A DNA stretch of 64,000 nt from Apostichopus japonicus (taxonomy: Eukaryota > Echinodermata > Holothuroidea > Aspidochirotida > Stichopodidae), in assembly GCF_037975245.1 (NCBI RefSeq), contig NC_092571.1, positions 1,344,501 to 1,408,500 of the forward strand. The letters are read 5' to 3'. The translations under genes and the position numbers were made by a program. The notes under the pieces were generated by a model. The model made no database searches and was not told where the DNA came from. It worked only from the letters and a program-made list of their open reading frames with translations. Positions 22,798 to 34,900 of the stretch are shown one piece after another. Every line of letters begins with the position of its first letter. The first letter of the stretch is position 1.

Positions 22798-24987
22798 TTA
22801 AGCATCACTAGAACTCCCTTTGTCTCGCCATTTATTCATTCTCGATTGACTCAGTATATCCGGAGAGGAATCGAGAGGATACATATTCATCTCAACTTTA
22901 TTTTTATTCAAATGATCGTCAAGTTTTTTGTTGTCTCTTCCCACCGATTCTGGAATAGTCCTGTTGCTTCTTGTCCTCAGTTTATCGGGGAACGCATAAA
23001 TCGGTTCTGTCTCTAAACTTTCGGTATTACCACCTTCACGTTGTTCTACCTGTGTAGTGATGTTCTCACCAGCCTTGTTCACACTGTCGGAGGTTTCTGT
23101 AGTCGGTTTTGTCGTGTTTCCATTGATTTCTCCTCTGATAGTTGTAGTCGGCAGTTCTTCTTGAGATCTACTTCTCATCCGTTTCCCAATCGTTTCATAA
23201 TCGACGCCTCCGGCATTTTCTGTTCTCTTTTCCGAAGACAGTGCATCGAATAGCGAAATCGATCTTATCGGTTTGACGGTATCATTTTCATCGTCTTCAT
23301 CAAACAAACTGGATCTCCTTGAACTGCTTCGAACTATAACACTCTTTGACGCGAAGCGAACTTTTTTGCCAGGTGATGGTTGGTATAGTTTACTTCTTAA
23401 TGACTTGTGACGTGGCTTCAACACTGGTGTTACCCTACCATTGCTTCTCAAGATCCACTGAGTTCGATGTTCGAGAATTAGACCATCTTCCAAAGGTTTT
23501 GTCTGTTCTTCTTCTTCCAATCTGGTTACTGTTATGTTTGTGTCGTCTGATTCGTCAGTCGACGTTTCCTGTCGTCTGGAGTTTACTCCAATGTAGTCAT
23601 CCTGTAGTTCACTAGATCCGAGATTCCTATTCCATACAGAAGTAACAGCTATCATGTTGTCACCCATTCGTCTGTTCGGTGTACCTCTGTCGTCATCATC
23701 ATGATCATTAGAATCTACGTTAGAAGTTGTCGTAAAAAATGATTCTCTGTCCCAAGTATTCGTAGATAATTTTTCTGCCTTTTTCTCCCGCCAATAAAAC
23801 GCGACAGCTGTTATTATTACGAACACTGTTAGTATTAGGCTAAATACAGGAATACATATGAAAATAACGTAGATGAAGTTAGAACTCACTCCGGATTGCC
23901 CACTGAAACCATCATCATTTGATAAAATATTCGATTCGGTATGGAACGTTTTTATGTTGTCAAGTGAAACCATAGCAACTGATTTATGGTTATGGATCGT
24001 AGCTGCACAAGTAAATATAACTTCTGTTACGTTTATGGGAAGATTTGAAAGCGTCAAATATGATTTTCTTTTGTCGTAAATTACGTTAATTTGAAACGGA
24101 ATTTGCCTTTCAATACCGATTATAGAAGTGTTCATACTTATTTCCCATGTTATATTTCTGGTTTGAGGCACAGTTGTACATTCTAAGGAAACATAATTGG
24201 TCTCTTCGACGGCTGTAAGAAACATTATATTTGCTCGTAATTCTTCGTGAACAGTTATTGGTGGAAATGAACATATTTCCTCCTTTCGCTTTCCAAGGCA
24301 ACAAAAACGCGCGTCGTTTAATCTGTTTGATGCTCTTAAAGTGAAGTTATTACGACTTAATTCAATTGTTTCACTTTTGAAAAACGCCAAAATATCAGAA
24401 TTAGTAGCGCCTTCAAACGCTAGCACACTTTCATTGTGATTACATTTAAGTTGAAAAGTATCATTTATTAAGACTTCCGAAGTGGTCCAAGAGCAAATGG
24501 CTGATTGAGGCAAGTCCCTTACCACGGTTACAGCTAAAGAAGATTGATATGTAATCTCAGGTTCGATACTTTTAGAAAACAGCTGCGTCCTGGACTTCGG
24601 TTCCCGACAGGCACATGTATACACACCACTATCGTGGGACGTTGCATTATGGATGCTCAAGATTGCAAGCGCTTCAGAAAATGAAGAGGGTATATAAGCA
24701 TAGCGAGTATCATTGTCCGCTAACCCGCCATTGATAACAATTGGTGAGTTTCCATGATAAATGGATAGCTGAATGCACGAAGTGGCCAGCTGGACTTTAC
24801 ACCTTATATTAATATTCCTTCCTTCCTCTACAAGATAAGTTTCATTATACGAATCGAAAACTGAAGAGGCAGAAAATGGCATAAACTGTACTTCTATGCC
24901 TTCCTTTAGATGTATCACTCGAGCGCCAATTGTGACACAAATGTTAAAAATCAAGATCGCTGATAATAACCCTTTCATTCTGTTCAT
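22798..24987 (-). CDS. Single-exon type I membrane protein with three Ig-like domains and an ITIM-type tail
   Basis: The intact 729-residue frame has no introns. A signal peptide covers about residues 1-22 (MNRMKGLLSAILIFNICVTI). Ig domain 1 has C63 and C125, the latter within DSGVYTC at 119-125. A second Ig-like region pairs C182 with C229 and a third pairs C270 with C327. There are many N-glycosylation sequons. A single membrane helix spans about 371-399 and is followed by WREKK. The roughly 330-residue cytoplasmic tail is acidic and Ser/Thr/Arg rich. It holds VDYETI at 595-600, which fits the ITIM consensus (I/V/L/S)xYxx(I/V/L), further tyrosines at 465, 664 and 703, and KKVRF at 541-545, an RVxF-type PP1 docking motif. 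The first in-frame ATG precedes the signal peptide and a second ATG is at residue 4. No orthologue was recognised. An inhibitory-type immune or adhesion receptor is inferred from architecture. An unseen 5' UTR intron is possible. Confidence 0.85.
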   Translation of the reverse strand: MNRMKGLLSAILIFNICVTIGARVIHLKEGIEVQFMPFSASSVFDSYNETYLVEEGRNINIRCKVQLATSCIQLSIYHGNSPIVINGGLADNDTRYAYIPSSFSEALAILSIHNATSHDSGVYTCACREPKSRTQLFSKSIEPEITYQSSLAVTVVRDLPQSAICSWTTSEVLINDTFQLKCNHNESVLAFEGATNSDILAFFKSETIELSRNNFTLRASNRLNDARFCCLGKRKEEICSFPPITVHEELRANIMFLTAVEETNYVSLECTTVPQTRNITWEISMNTSIIGIERQIPFQINVIYDKRKSYLTLSNLPINVTEVIFTCAATIHNHKSVAMVSLDNIKTFHTESNILSNDDGFSGQSGVSSNFIYVIFICIPVFSLILTVFVIITAVAFYWREKKAEKLSTNTWDRESFFTTTSNVDSNDHDDDDRGTPNRRMGDNMIAVTSVWNRNLGSSELQDDYIGVNSRRQETSTDESDDTNITVTRLEEEEQTKPLEDGLILEHRTQWILRSNGRVTPVLKPRHKSLRSKLYQPSPGKKVRFASKSVIVRSSSRRSSLFDEDDENDTVKPIRSISLFDALSSEKRTENAGGVDYETIGKRMRSRSQEELPTTTIRGEINGNTTKPTTETSDSVNKAGENITTQVEQREGGNTESLETEPIYAFPDKLRTRSNRTIPESVGRDNKKLDDHLNKNKVEMNMYPLDSSPDILSQSRMNKWRDKGSSSDA

Positions 24988-26990
24988 TGTTCTTTAAACG
25001 GAAGTCTTTCACATTTTAAACAAACTTTGCAAGAGCACTCTGGTAAATATTCACAAGATGAAGACTGGGAATGAGTTCGGCGATGTAAATAGCTTGCACT
25101 ACCTGATTTGAAATACTAAGCCGGAGCTTTTGGCGTACGTTTATAACTCTCTTTGAGTCGATTGTTTCTGACATCGTTTTCTTGTTCAGCGTTTGGTTGT
25201 CAATTTTCTTCAACATTTATGGAAATCATAGAAAAACATAAGGTAATTGATCGATGAACGTCGTTCAACTGTTCAATTACGTCATGGTGATGTAGTTATA
25301 TAAGTGAAAGAAACCCGACCGTTCCTACCTCTCAGAAAACCAATAGGAGCACATTCATGAAAATACAAGTCACAACAGACGTGATGTTGTTGACTTGTAA
25401 CACTAAAACTAGCTTCACTATGATATCGTTGATGTCAGTATTTTATGAAACGTCAGTATTTTATGAAACCACAATCACGTGACAGACGACGCTTCAATTA
25501 AAAAACGAGTTGGCGAAGGTAAACGTTGCAGTTACAGCCTTGGTCGTATATCATTTATCTTTAAGAACAACGTGACACGGAAACAAGCAAGCAAAATAAC
25601 TTACAAACAATAACAACGGTCCCACAAGAAACCATAGGTAAATTCGTAAAATTGAGAGAAGGCCGGTTAAAAACGGGTGAAAATAAATGCAGTTCCTTTT
25701 GGCAATAAAACTTATACGTATATATATATATATATACATGTGGTAATTCGTAACGTTCCAGGCTAGTGCTTTGTGTTCAGTATAAGCGAAATAATTGCAT
25801 GTTTGGGGGTAATGAGTGGGAGACTCGGCATTGCAAGGTGTCATAAACCTTGACGAGTAGCGAAAGATAACCCTTTGTAGATTACCAAATAGTGTCGGGT
25901 TTTGTATAAAGTTAGCACTAAATCAAACAACTGTGAGTGAAGGTCTCGGTATTGCATAGTTTGGCACTAAATCTGAAAGAAGATGGTAACGTTATAGACA
26001 CCAACAGGTGTAAACCCGAAGGTCTGGCTAATTATGAATCATGTCCTGACGTCACACTGACCAACAAGCGGTGATCAGAAACGTCTTAAAATTGTTCTCT
26101 ATGCAGGTCTCGTACCACAATTAATTGTTCCATTGACTTTACACACTAAACTCGTCACTTTCAAGACCTGCCAAAGCAGAGATAGAAGTTTTCAACCGTT
26201 ATATCCTACCCACCACATGATAGCTGAGATCTTGGCCTATCATTTGGCACTTGCAAACTTCCATTTCATGACCGTTTAGAGTTTGAGCTAGAAGAGGAGC
26301 AAGCTTAGCATACTGAACTCCCACCCTTCCATGTGTTCGCTCGGAGTAATATCAACATTTAACCAAAGATTTTCTAAAATGGTTTATATCACCTTCGATC
26401 CTCCCTATTTTCACATCATCTGTACTTTAAATTATGCTCTTTTCATATTAAGGCAGAACAAACAATGATGGTTACTGATAATATGCTTAAACAAGCATTA
26501 CATTAGGTACTTTTACCTCTTTTCTCCAAGAAGGTTTAACCTTTCTAGCGGATGTACACTACTCTAATTGTGGTGCACTACCTGTAGTGATGAAAGATCC
26601 TCCATAATGTCCCATGAATACTAACATGTTTAATGAGTTTGCTTAACATTGTTGAAAGTACCTTTTTCTGAGGTTCTAGCACACCAACTTATTCTCATCA
26701 TATATGTATCTCAGTGAGATAAACCTTTGTGACAGTAACTGCAACCACTTACTGAAGACTGAATGTGTGTGACCATTGTTTCTATATCTAGCATATTTGG
26801 GAGTATCAATATTGACCTTCAAAACTGCCACAAAGAAAAAAACAAGGTAAATATGGTCATCAAACGTGTGGCACCTTCTAGGCCGCCATTTTGAAAAGGC
26901 TTGGCAATAAGCGTGACATAAGTCAAGAAAATCACAACATGGTACACAGAAGTTGTGTGATAGAGACAAGGGAAGAGAATGAGGAGGATG
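24988..26990. other. Upstream flank of the Ig-receptor gene; no other gene recognised
   Basis: This stretch should contain the promoter of the minus-strand Ig-receptor gene. I could not identify a convincing TATA box or initiator. A short (TA)n run lies at 25720-25736. A tandem duplication of AGTATTTTATGAAAC occurs at about 25437-25468. Confidence 0.45.
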
Positions 26991-26997
26991 TAGAAAA

Positions 26998-27172
26998 GGG
27001 ATGGGAGTATGGGGGAGGGATGGGAGTATGGGGAGGGATGCGAGTATGAGGGAGGGATGGGAGTATGGGGGAGGGATGGGAGTATGAGGGAGGGATGGGA
27101 GTATGGGGGAGGGATGGGGGAGGGAGGGATGGGAGTATGGGGAGGGATGGGAGTATGGGGGAAGGGTAGGTG
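26998..27172. repeat. G-rich minisatellite, about 19-bp unit
   Basis: Variants of GGGATGGGAGTATGGGGGA repeat about nine times, with smaller units mixed in. The G-rich plus strand could form quadruplexes. All six-frame openings here (proline-rich on minus, glycine-rich on plus) are products of the repeat, not genes. Confidence 0.92.
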
Positions 27173-28080
27173 CGGAAGAGGAGGCGTTGGTGGAGGCGGC
27201 AGGGAATGGGAATCCAAAAGTCCTTCGGATCAATGGAAAAGAACATCACAGCCTGCGCAGATCATCAGTAAGCCAAAGTTTCTGGCAGATTTGAGCACAA
27301 AGCTCAATGGATCTAGTAATAGCTTGTAAATGCTATCTCACACACAAATGAGTAGGTGGATGTATCCATGATACATGTGTGTACGTTATGTGTTATAACA
27401 AGTCCACAGTATGTCCTATTACATAGGAATATACTGTGTTATCAATTCAGGGAGTGACCTCTTCCTTCACCTTATGGTTAATGGTTGATAGTCCCTTCAG
27501 CACCCCTGTTCCGCCATAATTTGGGTCCTCATGCTTGTAGGCATGGAAACGTGATTATGTGGAACTAATTCAATGGCATAATAACAACAAAAAAAGAACA
27601 AAAAGAAGAATATATGGTCATAACCTTCTGTATATTGCATGGCGTTGGGTATCTTGTCTTTTGTTTCTCCTTCAATGCAATTAGTTTCTACTCCACACAA
27701 TTAAAATACAAGATATTTGTATATATACATATACCTGACTCTTAAAACTCAATAATTGATCAGTCTGGGTGACATTTACAAGCAAGCTCTGAAGTTAAAA
27801 TGTAAAGGCAATGTGTCTTGATAGTAAGTTTTTCATTGCTAAAAATTACATAACCAATTAATACTTTTGATCAGATTACTCCAATCAATCAATTGATCGA
27901 TCAATCAATCAATGAAAAGGCATCAACACTACCAAGGTTTAGTTCTCACCCAACAAGGGTACAAACAGGTGTTAAATTGATCTTGAAATAATAATAAACC
28001 ATAAAAAAAAACACTTCAAGCAAAATAGTATGTAACTTAGGCTTCACTTAAGTAAGCCATAAAGTAATGTAGGACTGTAG

Positions 28081-28355
28081 CACTATTGTAATACTAGTGT
28101 TACACTGGTGTAGCACTAGAATAGCACTAGTGTGTTACTAGTGCAACATTAGTGTAACACTATTGTAATACTAGTGTTACACTGGTGTGGCACTATAATA
28201 GCACTAGTGTGTTACTAGTGCAACATTAGTATAACACGATTGTAATGCTAGTGTTACACTGGTGTAGCACTAGAATAGCACTTGTGTGTTACTAGTGTAA
28301 CATTAGTGTAGCACTATTGTAATTCTAATGTAACACTGGTGTATACTAGTTTAAC
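28081..28355. repeat. 77-bp tandem array made of seven 11-bp units
   Basis: About 3.5 copies of a 77-bp unit. Each is divisible into seven consecutive 11-mers: TAGTGTTACAC, TGGTGTAGCAC, TAGAATAGCAC, TAGTGTGTTAC, TAGTGCAACAT, TAGTGTAACAC and TATTGTAATAC. This is a two-level structure with an 11-bp monomer near one DNA helical turn. Confidence 0.9.
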
Positions 28356-28894
28356 AATACTCTGGCCATTTAAAAAAAATGAGGCAAATAAACGATAATT
28401 AAAACAAAATAATATTATGAATCTGGCCGGAAGATATTTCAAAAGAGAATCACACACAAGGCACACAGATTCATTATCTTCAACTTATCTTCAAACACCC
28501 AAATATTCTAAAAAGCCAAAAAAAGAGAGGAAAATTCCATGATTTATGAAATCCCATGTTTTCATTAGAATACAAGGAAACAGTTCATCATGGGCTAGAA
28601 AATCTGTGAGGTAAAGATTGAAACCATTTGGTAAAAATATAAAAACCAGTGGCTTATGTGAAAGAAAAACAAAGTTGGAAGTCTCACGTGCAAAAAGTGT
28701 AAAATAAATAAGCATAAACAAATAAACAGTACAAATTGAGCACAAATATAGCACGCTGCATCCTATTCTTCCCTTCACATCGAGACTGTAACCGTGTGTA
28801 ACCATGTTTAACCGTTTAGAACCATGTGTAACCGTGTGATAAACGTGGCAGGGTTACTTTAAGTGGCGTATCACAAGTGTCTATGGAAGGGAGA

Positions 28895-29410
28895 AGGTAC
28901 TGCATATGGTCCCGGTTAATGATCAATGAAGGATCTACACTGTTTAATGTGTAATCTGAACGGTTACTAAACATCTTTAACAGTCAAATGTCACAAACAG
29001 TATCAATGATATGTGTATAGTAGGTACTGCATATGGTCCCGGTTAATGAGCAATGAATGATCTACACTGTTTAATGTGTAATCCGAACGGTTACTAAACA
29101 TGATCTTGAACAGTCAAAAGTCACAAACAGTATCAATGATATGTGTATAGTAGGTACTGCATATGGTCCCGGTTAATGAGCAATGAATGATCTACACTGT
29201 TTAATGTGTAATCTGAACGGTTACTAAACATGATCTTTAACAGTCAAAAGTCACAAACAGTATCAATGATATGTGTATAGTAGGTACTGCATATGGTCCC
29301 GGTTAATGAGCAATGAATGATCTACACTGTTTAATGTGTAATCCGAACGGTTACTAAACATGATCTTTAACAGTCAAATGTCACAAACAGTATCAATGAT
29401 ATGTTTATAA
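28895..29410. repeat. 130-bp tandem array, four copies
   Basis: AGGTACTGCATATGGTCCCG starts units at 28895, 29022, 29152 and 29282, giving periods of 127, 130 and 130. The copies are nearly identical, so the array is young. No reading frame or RNA gene was recognised in the unit. Confidence 0.92.
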
Positions 29411-30635
29411 TAGCAGAATCATTACTGTGTGATTAGCATATCTGGTATCACACATGTTGAAACAAGACTGGTGTACTAAAACTAACACGCCCAATCTATA
29501 TAAGTGAGATACACCATGAACAAAGTTGGTTAAAATTTCAAAAAAATCACTACCTTTATATTTTATAATATTTATCTAAAAATGGAAGATATCGCTAGCA
29601 ATAAATCACTCATCCACTTATTTCATTTTGCTGCATTAATCACTCTGAAACAAAGACACTTTTTCCATATCAAGCTGCTGGTCATAAAGGTATCCTTAGA
29701 AAGAGCTATTAACAGCTGCTAAATCTGCTATTGTCACAGTTAGTAATTACTCATATCAGATGATTGAAAACGAAAATATAGGAGTTAGTACGTATATTAT
29801 GTGTCTTCTTTACAGCTGTTTCGGATAATAATACAATTCAAATATGTTACATCATAATAAAAAGACAGATAAAAATACATATTCTTTAAAAGTCAGGGAA
29901 AACAGAAGACAATAATTATTCCAGTTTTAGTAAAAAATAATTCAGTTCAGAAAATTGCAAAGCTCATGTTTTTTTTGGTAATTGTAAAACTTTTCTTTAA
30001 AACAGGAATGATTTCATCTCTCTCCTTGTCAACCCCCTCCTTCTCTTTCCTCATCAACAATAAAATAAATTATAATATAAAAAAATTCAGGGAATAAATT
30101 AAAATTTGACAATGACAGATCCCTAAATCACAAACTTTTAAAACAATATATTCATCTGAAGATAATGAATCATTAACTTTTTTTGTTTCAAAATAAATGT
30201 TGCTTTTATTGTGCTTCAAAACTTGTGCCTGCTTTGTAACTTCCTCGATTTAAGTCAATGCACTTAATGTTCTCACATCCACAATTTGATACATCTACAG
30301 CAAATTTAAAACTAAAATCAGTGCATACTGCATTCCATGTCCCTCATTCTGAGGGGTGGATGGGATGTGTCCCTGGGGTCTAACAGTTTATAAAAGACAT
30401 GTAATTGTAGTGGATAAAACATATCCAAACTAAGATTTTAATCACTCTTTATTGAGAATGTTGATATATTTTAGGCAATTTGGGTAAATTAAAATGACTG
30501 AAAAGTTCACTTTGTAAAATCACAATGACATGACTAATATTTCAAATTTCAAAAGCAGACAAAATGCTGTGTTTATGACTTTTTGTACAGTATGGGATTT
30601 GTCTCTCATATTCAACCTGTACAATATTACGCCTC
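29411..30635. other. Downstream flank of the SLC12A9-like gene; no gene recognised
   Basis: AT-rich sequence. For the minus-strand transporter gene ending at 31089, a candidate polyadenylation hexamer (AATAAA on minus) is at about 30449-30454. No other signal was seen. Confidence 0.4.
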
Positions 30636-30850
30636 ATAATCCATCAATGCTACCCCTCCTAATCCACCAATGTTATCCCTCCTAATCCATCATTGTTAAC
30701 CCTTCCTAATCCATCTATGTTACCCCTCCTAATCCACCAATGTTACCCCTCCTCATCCATTTATGCTACCCTGCCTAATCCATCAATACTACCCCGAATA
30801 ATCCGTCAATGTTACCCCCCCTCCTAATTCATCAATGTTACCTCTACTTA
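30636..30850. repeat. Degenerate about 26-bp minisatellite downstream of SLC12A9
   Basis: Variants of CCTCCTAATCCATCAATGTTACC repeat roughly eight times with drift. It begins about 240 bases past the stop codon, so it probably falls within the transporter 3' UTR. Confidence 0.8.
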
Positions 30851-31088
30851 TCCCTCATACGTATCCATCATACATTGTTGGCAATGCTACCTGTCTTGAT
30901 CTCTGTTACACCTCTTAATCTGTCTCTTGTTTGATCCATCAATGACACTCCATTAACCATCAATAAAACCAACGTTAATTTCATCCATGTTACCTCACTT
31001 CACCCATCCCTTAATCCCATGCCCCCCTCCCACATCTTTATCCCCATTCTTTATCCATTAACTCTCACTGCTGGTCAACATACATCAG

Positions 31089-31906
31089 CTACATTGTTGT
31101 CAATGTGACCTCTCCTAAGCCATGTACCATCATGGTAGGTGGCAAGTCTCTTGTTAATAAATCCATCTCGTGTAAGTACTGGCCGTGAAGTCCCCTGTCC
31201 ACCGGTGGCATCGGTAAATAACTAAAGACAATGGCAGTGTTGTCTGCATGGTCCCTTACCATGCTATTCAGTGCCTGGAGGTAATCCTCCGAGACTCTGG
31301 TCACCAGATTAGAGGCCATCTCGTTGTCCGCTTCCTCAGACCTGTTCATGACCGTGATGTGGTTCCAAGGAACGGTGACTATCTCCGCTTTGATTCTCAG
31401 TTCCGTCAAGAACTTCTTCAGTTTCTCCTTCTTGTGATTGGTGGATGCGTAGTCCGAGTCCACGCATAGAAACACCCTCATTTGAGTGTGCTTCTTCCAG
31501 AGAGGCACCATGTGGACTACGCAAGCTACTTGGAGCAAAAATATGCACGCAGTGTCAAAGTAACCTGCAGTCTCCGGTTTCAGGAAGTTGACGGGCCAGA
31601 TGTCGATATTCTTCCTTCCGTGCAGAGCCAGATCCTCTCGGTTGAAGTTGTGAAAGTTCCTCGCCAGGCACACTCCCTTCTTCAGCCTCACGATGTCCAG
31701 AATCAAACAGACATATTCTTCTCTAGATAACAGTTTGTCCTCTCCCTCCGCTCTCAGAGGAGGCAGTTGTAGGAGTGCATTACCGCCCTCTGTGTCTTCG
31801 GCTACGGTTCCGTAATAACCTCTCCTAGGATTCTGGACTTGGAAGAGTGAGTCCTCGGGTAGCACTTCGTCATAGAACCCCATCACTACCATGTTTGGTT
31901 TCATAC
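31089..31906 (-). CDS. SLC12A9: SLC12A9 final coding exon, cytosolic C-terminal domain
   Basis: The acceptor CTCCACAG ends at 31907. The 818 bases encode 272 residues, from [19 protein letters not shown] to [12 protein letters not shown], then a stop. Internal blocks such as [22 protein letters not shown] and [14 protein letters not shown] match the SLC12A9 C-terminus. Confidence 0.95.
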
Positions 31907-34900
31907 CTGTGGAGCAGAAACACAAAACCATACAAACGGATTCTTCAAATTGTACCAATAATAGGCAACAGTAATTCTACATAGACAAGGTAGCATGTAT
32001 TTTGTGAAGAACGACGGGGGGGGGAGTCTTAGAGAGGGGTAGGGGGATTTTATACAGAAGGTACTCCTATGATATGCAATAAGCAACTGCAGTATGAATT
32101 TAGGATAGGGACAGAACTTTAATAAATGAACTGTGTTCTTCAGAGTAGGGGGAGGGGGAAGGGGTGGGGAGGGGGTGGAGAGGTAACCCTTTCCCAACGT
32201 CTGTTGATGCTTCTGCTTGATCTGTGTAGAAAGCTAGACCTCTGTAGTACATCTTACTCGCCACACCGACTGCCGCAACGCCATCATCGCTTCCCCCAAC
32301 CGCCAGCACCAAAAATTAACACATGGTAAGCGAGACCTTCCCTTTATAACAAAAGGAGAAATCTTCCTACATAATGTCAAACTATTCCCCTGATGACATA
32401 ATTAGAAGTTATACAAAAACTAAACACATGTCAAAACCAAAAAAAAAAAAAAGATAGAATAAAAACTCACCTCCTAGTCCTGAAACTCGAATAAGGTGTT
32501 GAGCCCCCTCTCTGACAGAATGGGCCAGAGTAAGTTCTATGAACGCCTTGACTTTGAGCACCTCCACGAGCCGGACCCAAGCAGGGAGTTCTCTTTCCAC
32601 TGGGTCAGTAGGGAACTCGTCGACTGATCCTTGCTGCACGTGTCCAAGCACATAGAGGCCGCTCTTCTTCATGTCGTTCACAAACTTAATCAGGTTACAC
32701 GATGATCGTGGATTAGCCACCAGGAGTAGAATCTGAGGGCGCCAGAACTTCACATGATCTTTACGAGTGTCCAGTAGCAACAGGTACTTACGGACCTGTG
32801 GTCGGGAGATAAAGAGATCGGTGAAGGAAGGGGACAAAAAAGGACAGATATATGCTTGCATAGATAAGAAATGTCACGTCATACTGACGTATTTTGACCC
32901 CTAATAAAGTACAAATGGAATGCTAAAAGAAAAAAATTGTTTTTTACCAAAGTTGGGTACAAGTCTTTATTGGTAAAGCTTGAGAACTAGTTGAATGAAG
33001 CTAAAAATGATTGTTGACTTCTAAAGTCATCATCCCTTGTGCTTTAAAGACAAGAGCCCTGCCTGGTATAGAGGCACATAGCTTCCGTAACATCTAATCC
33101 AACAATGAATGAGGATCTCAAATTTATCTGCAATGACCCAAAATGATGGCGCAGATGATGTCCAATTTTGCAAAACCCTAAATGGTCAAAAGTTGCCGAC
33201 TTATAGTAACAAATGACTTTTGTAAAAATGTCTATCAATTCCTGTGAGAGGGCCGGGTAAAGTATATATTATGAGGTAAAGAAATTATGTTGACAAACCT
33301 GATGAAAGATCAAAGCCTGAGAGATGTACCCCCACTGAGAGCCTCCCGTCCTGAAGTAAACCACCAGAATGAGGATCATGAAGATGACTACACTGACAGA
33401 CGCCCACATGACGTCGATGAGGAACATCATCACTAAACAACCAATCATGCCAAGGGATGAGGTATGCCACGAAAAATACTTGAACGACGGTCTGAGGAAA
33501 GAGAAGGTTTGAAACGATATTGGAAATTAATAGGTTTTTAAAAAAATTCTGTAACGATAATAATAATGTCTACTGCGTCGTGGAACGTCAAATGGGAAGA
33601 CGATGGACGTGGGATCTAAGGATTGCAGGTTCGGGGTCCTGGCCAGATCATAACGTTTTGGTCCTTCAACGAGGCCTTAAATCTTCATTGCTTCTTTCCT
33701 GAAACCAGGTGTATAAATGTTGACCTGTGAGGTTACTTTGTAAAAACTGTTGCCTGCTCCTGTTTGTGGTTGTACCCTATGGGGAAGTCCAACATATGCT
33801 ATGAGTAAACGGACATTGGAAAACAAACTGGAAAAGAGCAAAGAAATGTTCGGCTTGAATGGGAGTTCAGCAGCTGACCTCAGGATTAACAAGCCCTATA
33901 CTCTACCAACTGAGCTATCCCTCCCCCCTCCCCCTCCCCCCTTAGTTGGTGGCATTCCCAATGTATAGCCATTTCTTTGATGTGAAGGGTCTGGTCTGAG
34001 AGCCACAATACTTTGCAACATGTGTTACCAGTGATCGAATTCACATTTTAATTTGATGCAACCCAGGAAGCGGCAAAAAAGGGACTTTTGAGAGCAAAAC
34101 TTATCTTAATTATTACTTTCTAGTCTGCGGTCACAGACAACTCTACTAATTGAACCTTCAAATTAAGAGTTTGTTTTGATAACTTTGTTTTGGAAAATAC
34201 TATGGGAAAGAACCCCCCGGAATGAATCAGACAGGTATGAAACTATTAAAGAACAACAATGTTTTACCTGAAGTTTGGAGCAGAGGCTAAGTCCAGGGCT
34301 AAGCAGGCAAGATTCACAGCAGCGTATGAGAGAAGAAAGAATATGGAGACCAGGGACGCAATGGTGTTCAGCTCTCCAATCAATAACATGGCCTGGAAGA
34401 AATGATAAACAACCGATAGTAAACAACATACCATCAATGTAAACAATATACTACCAATAGTCAACAACATACTACCAATAGTAATCAACATACTACCGAT
34501 TGTAAACAACATACTACCAATAGTAATCAACATACTACCAATAGTAATCAACATACTACCAATTGTAAACAACATACTACCAATTGCAAACAACATACTA
34601 CCAATAGTAAACAACATACTACCAATTGTAAACAACATAGTAAACAATTGTAAACAACATAGTACCAATTGGAAACAACATACACATCATTTACATTGTA
34701 AAGCCATTGGTTTTTTAAGCTTGAAACAAAATTCCAACAAGATCAAAAGGTAATTTTTGAAACATATTAAAAATAGGTGTACAAAGTGGTGCTTATTTGA
34801 AATCTTACATTTTGCTTTACATGAAGGCCATCACCAACCACCCCCCCCCTCCCGACACCCACCCTCCCAAACCCAAAATGGTCCACTGTTGATAGGAATA

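Noticed and set aside
22798-24304. Several 60-90 residue frames on the plus strand and in a second minus frame
   Set aside because: They are shadows of the 729-residue Ig-receptor frame.
26676-27249. Proline/serine/histidine-rich reading frames of 105-185 residues
   Set aside because: They are translations of the G-rich minisatellite at 26998-27172 in several frames and have no recognised domain.
34264-34668. Reading frame with repeated MLFTIGS units
   Set aside because: It is the 21-bp minisatellite read in one frame, fused to real SLC12A9 exon 9 by chance.
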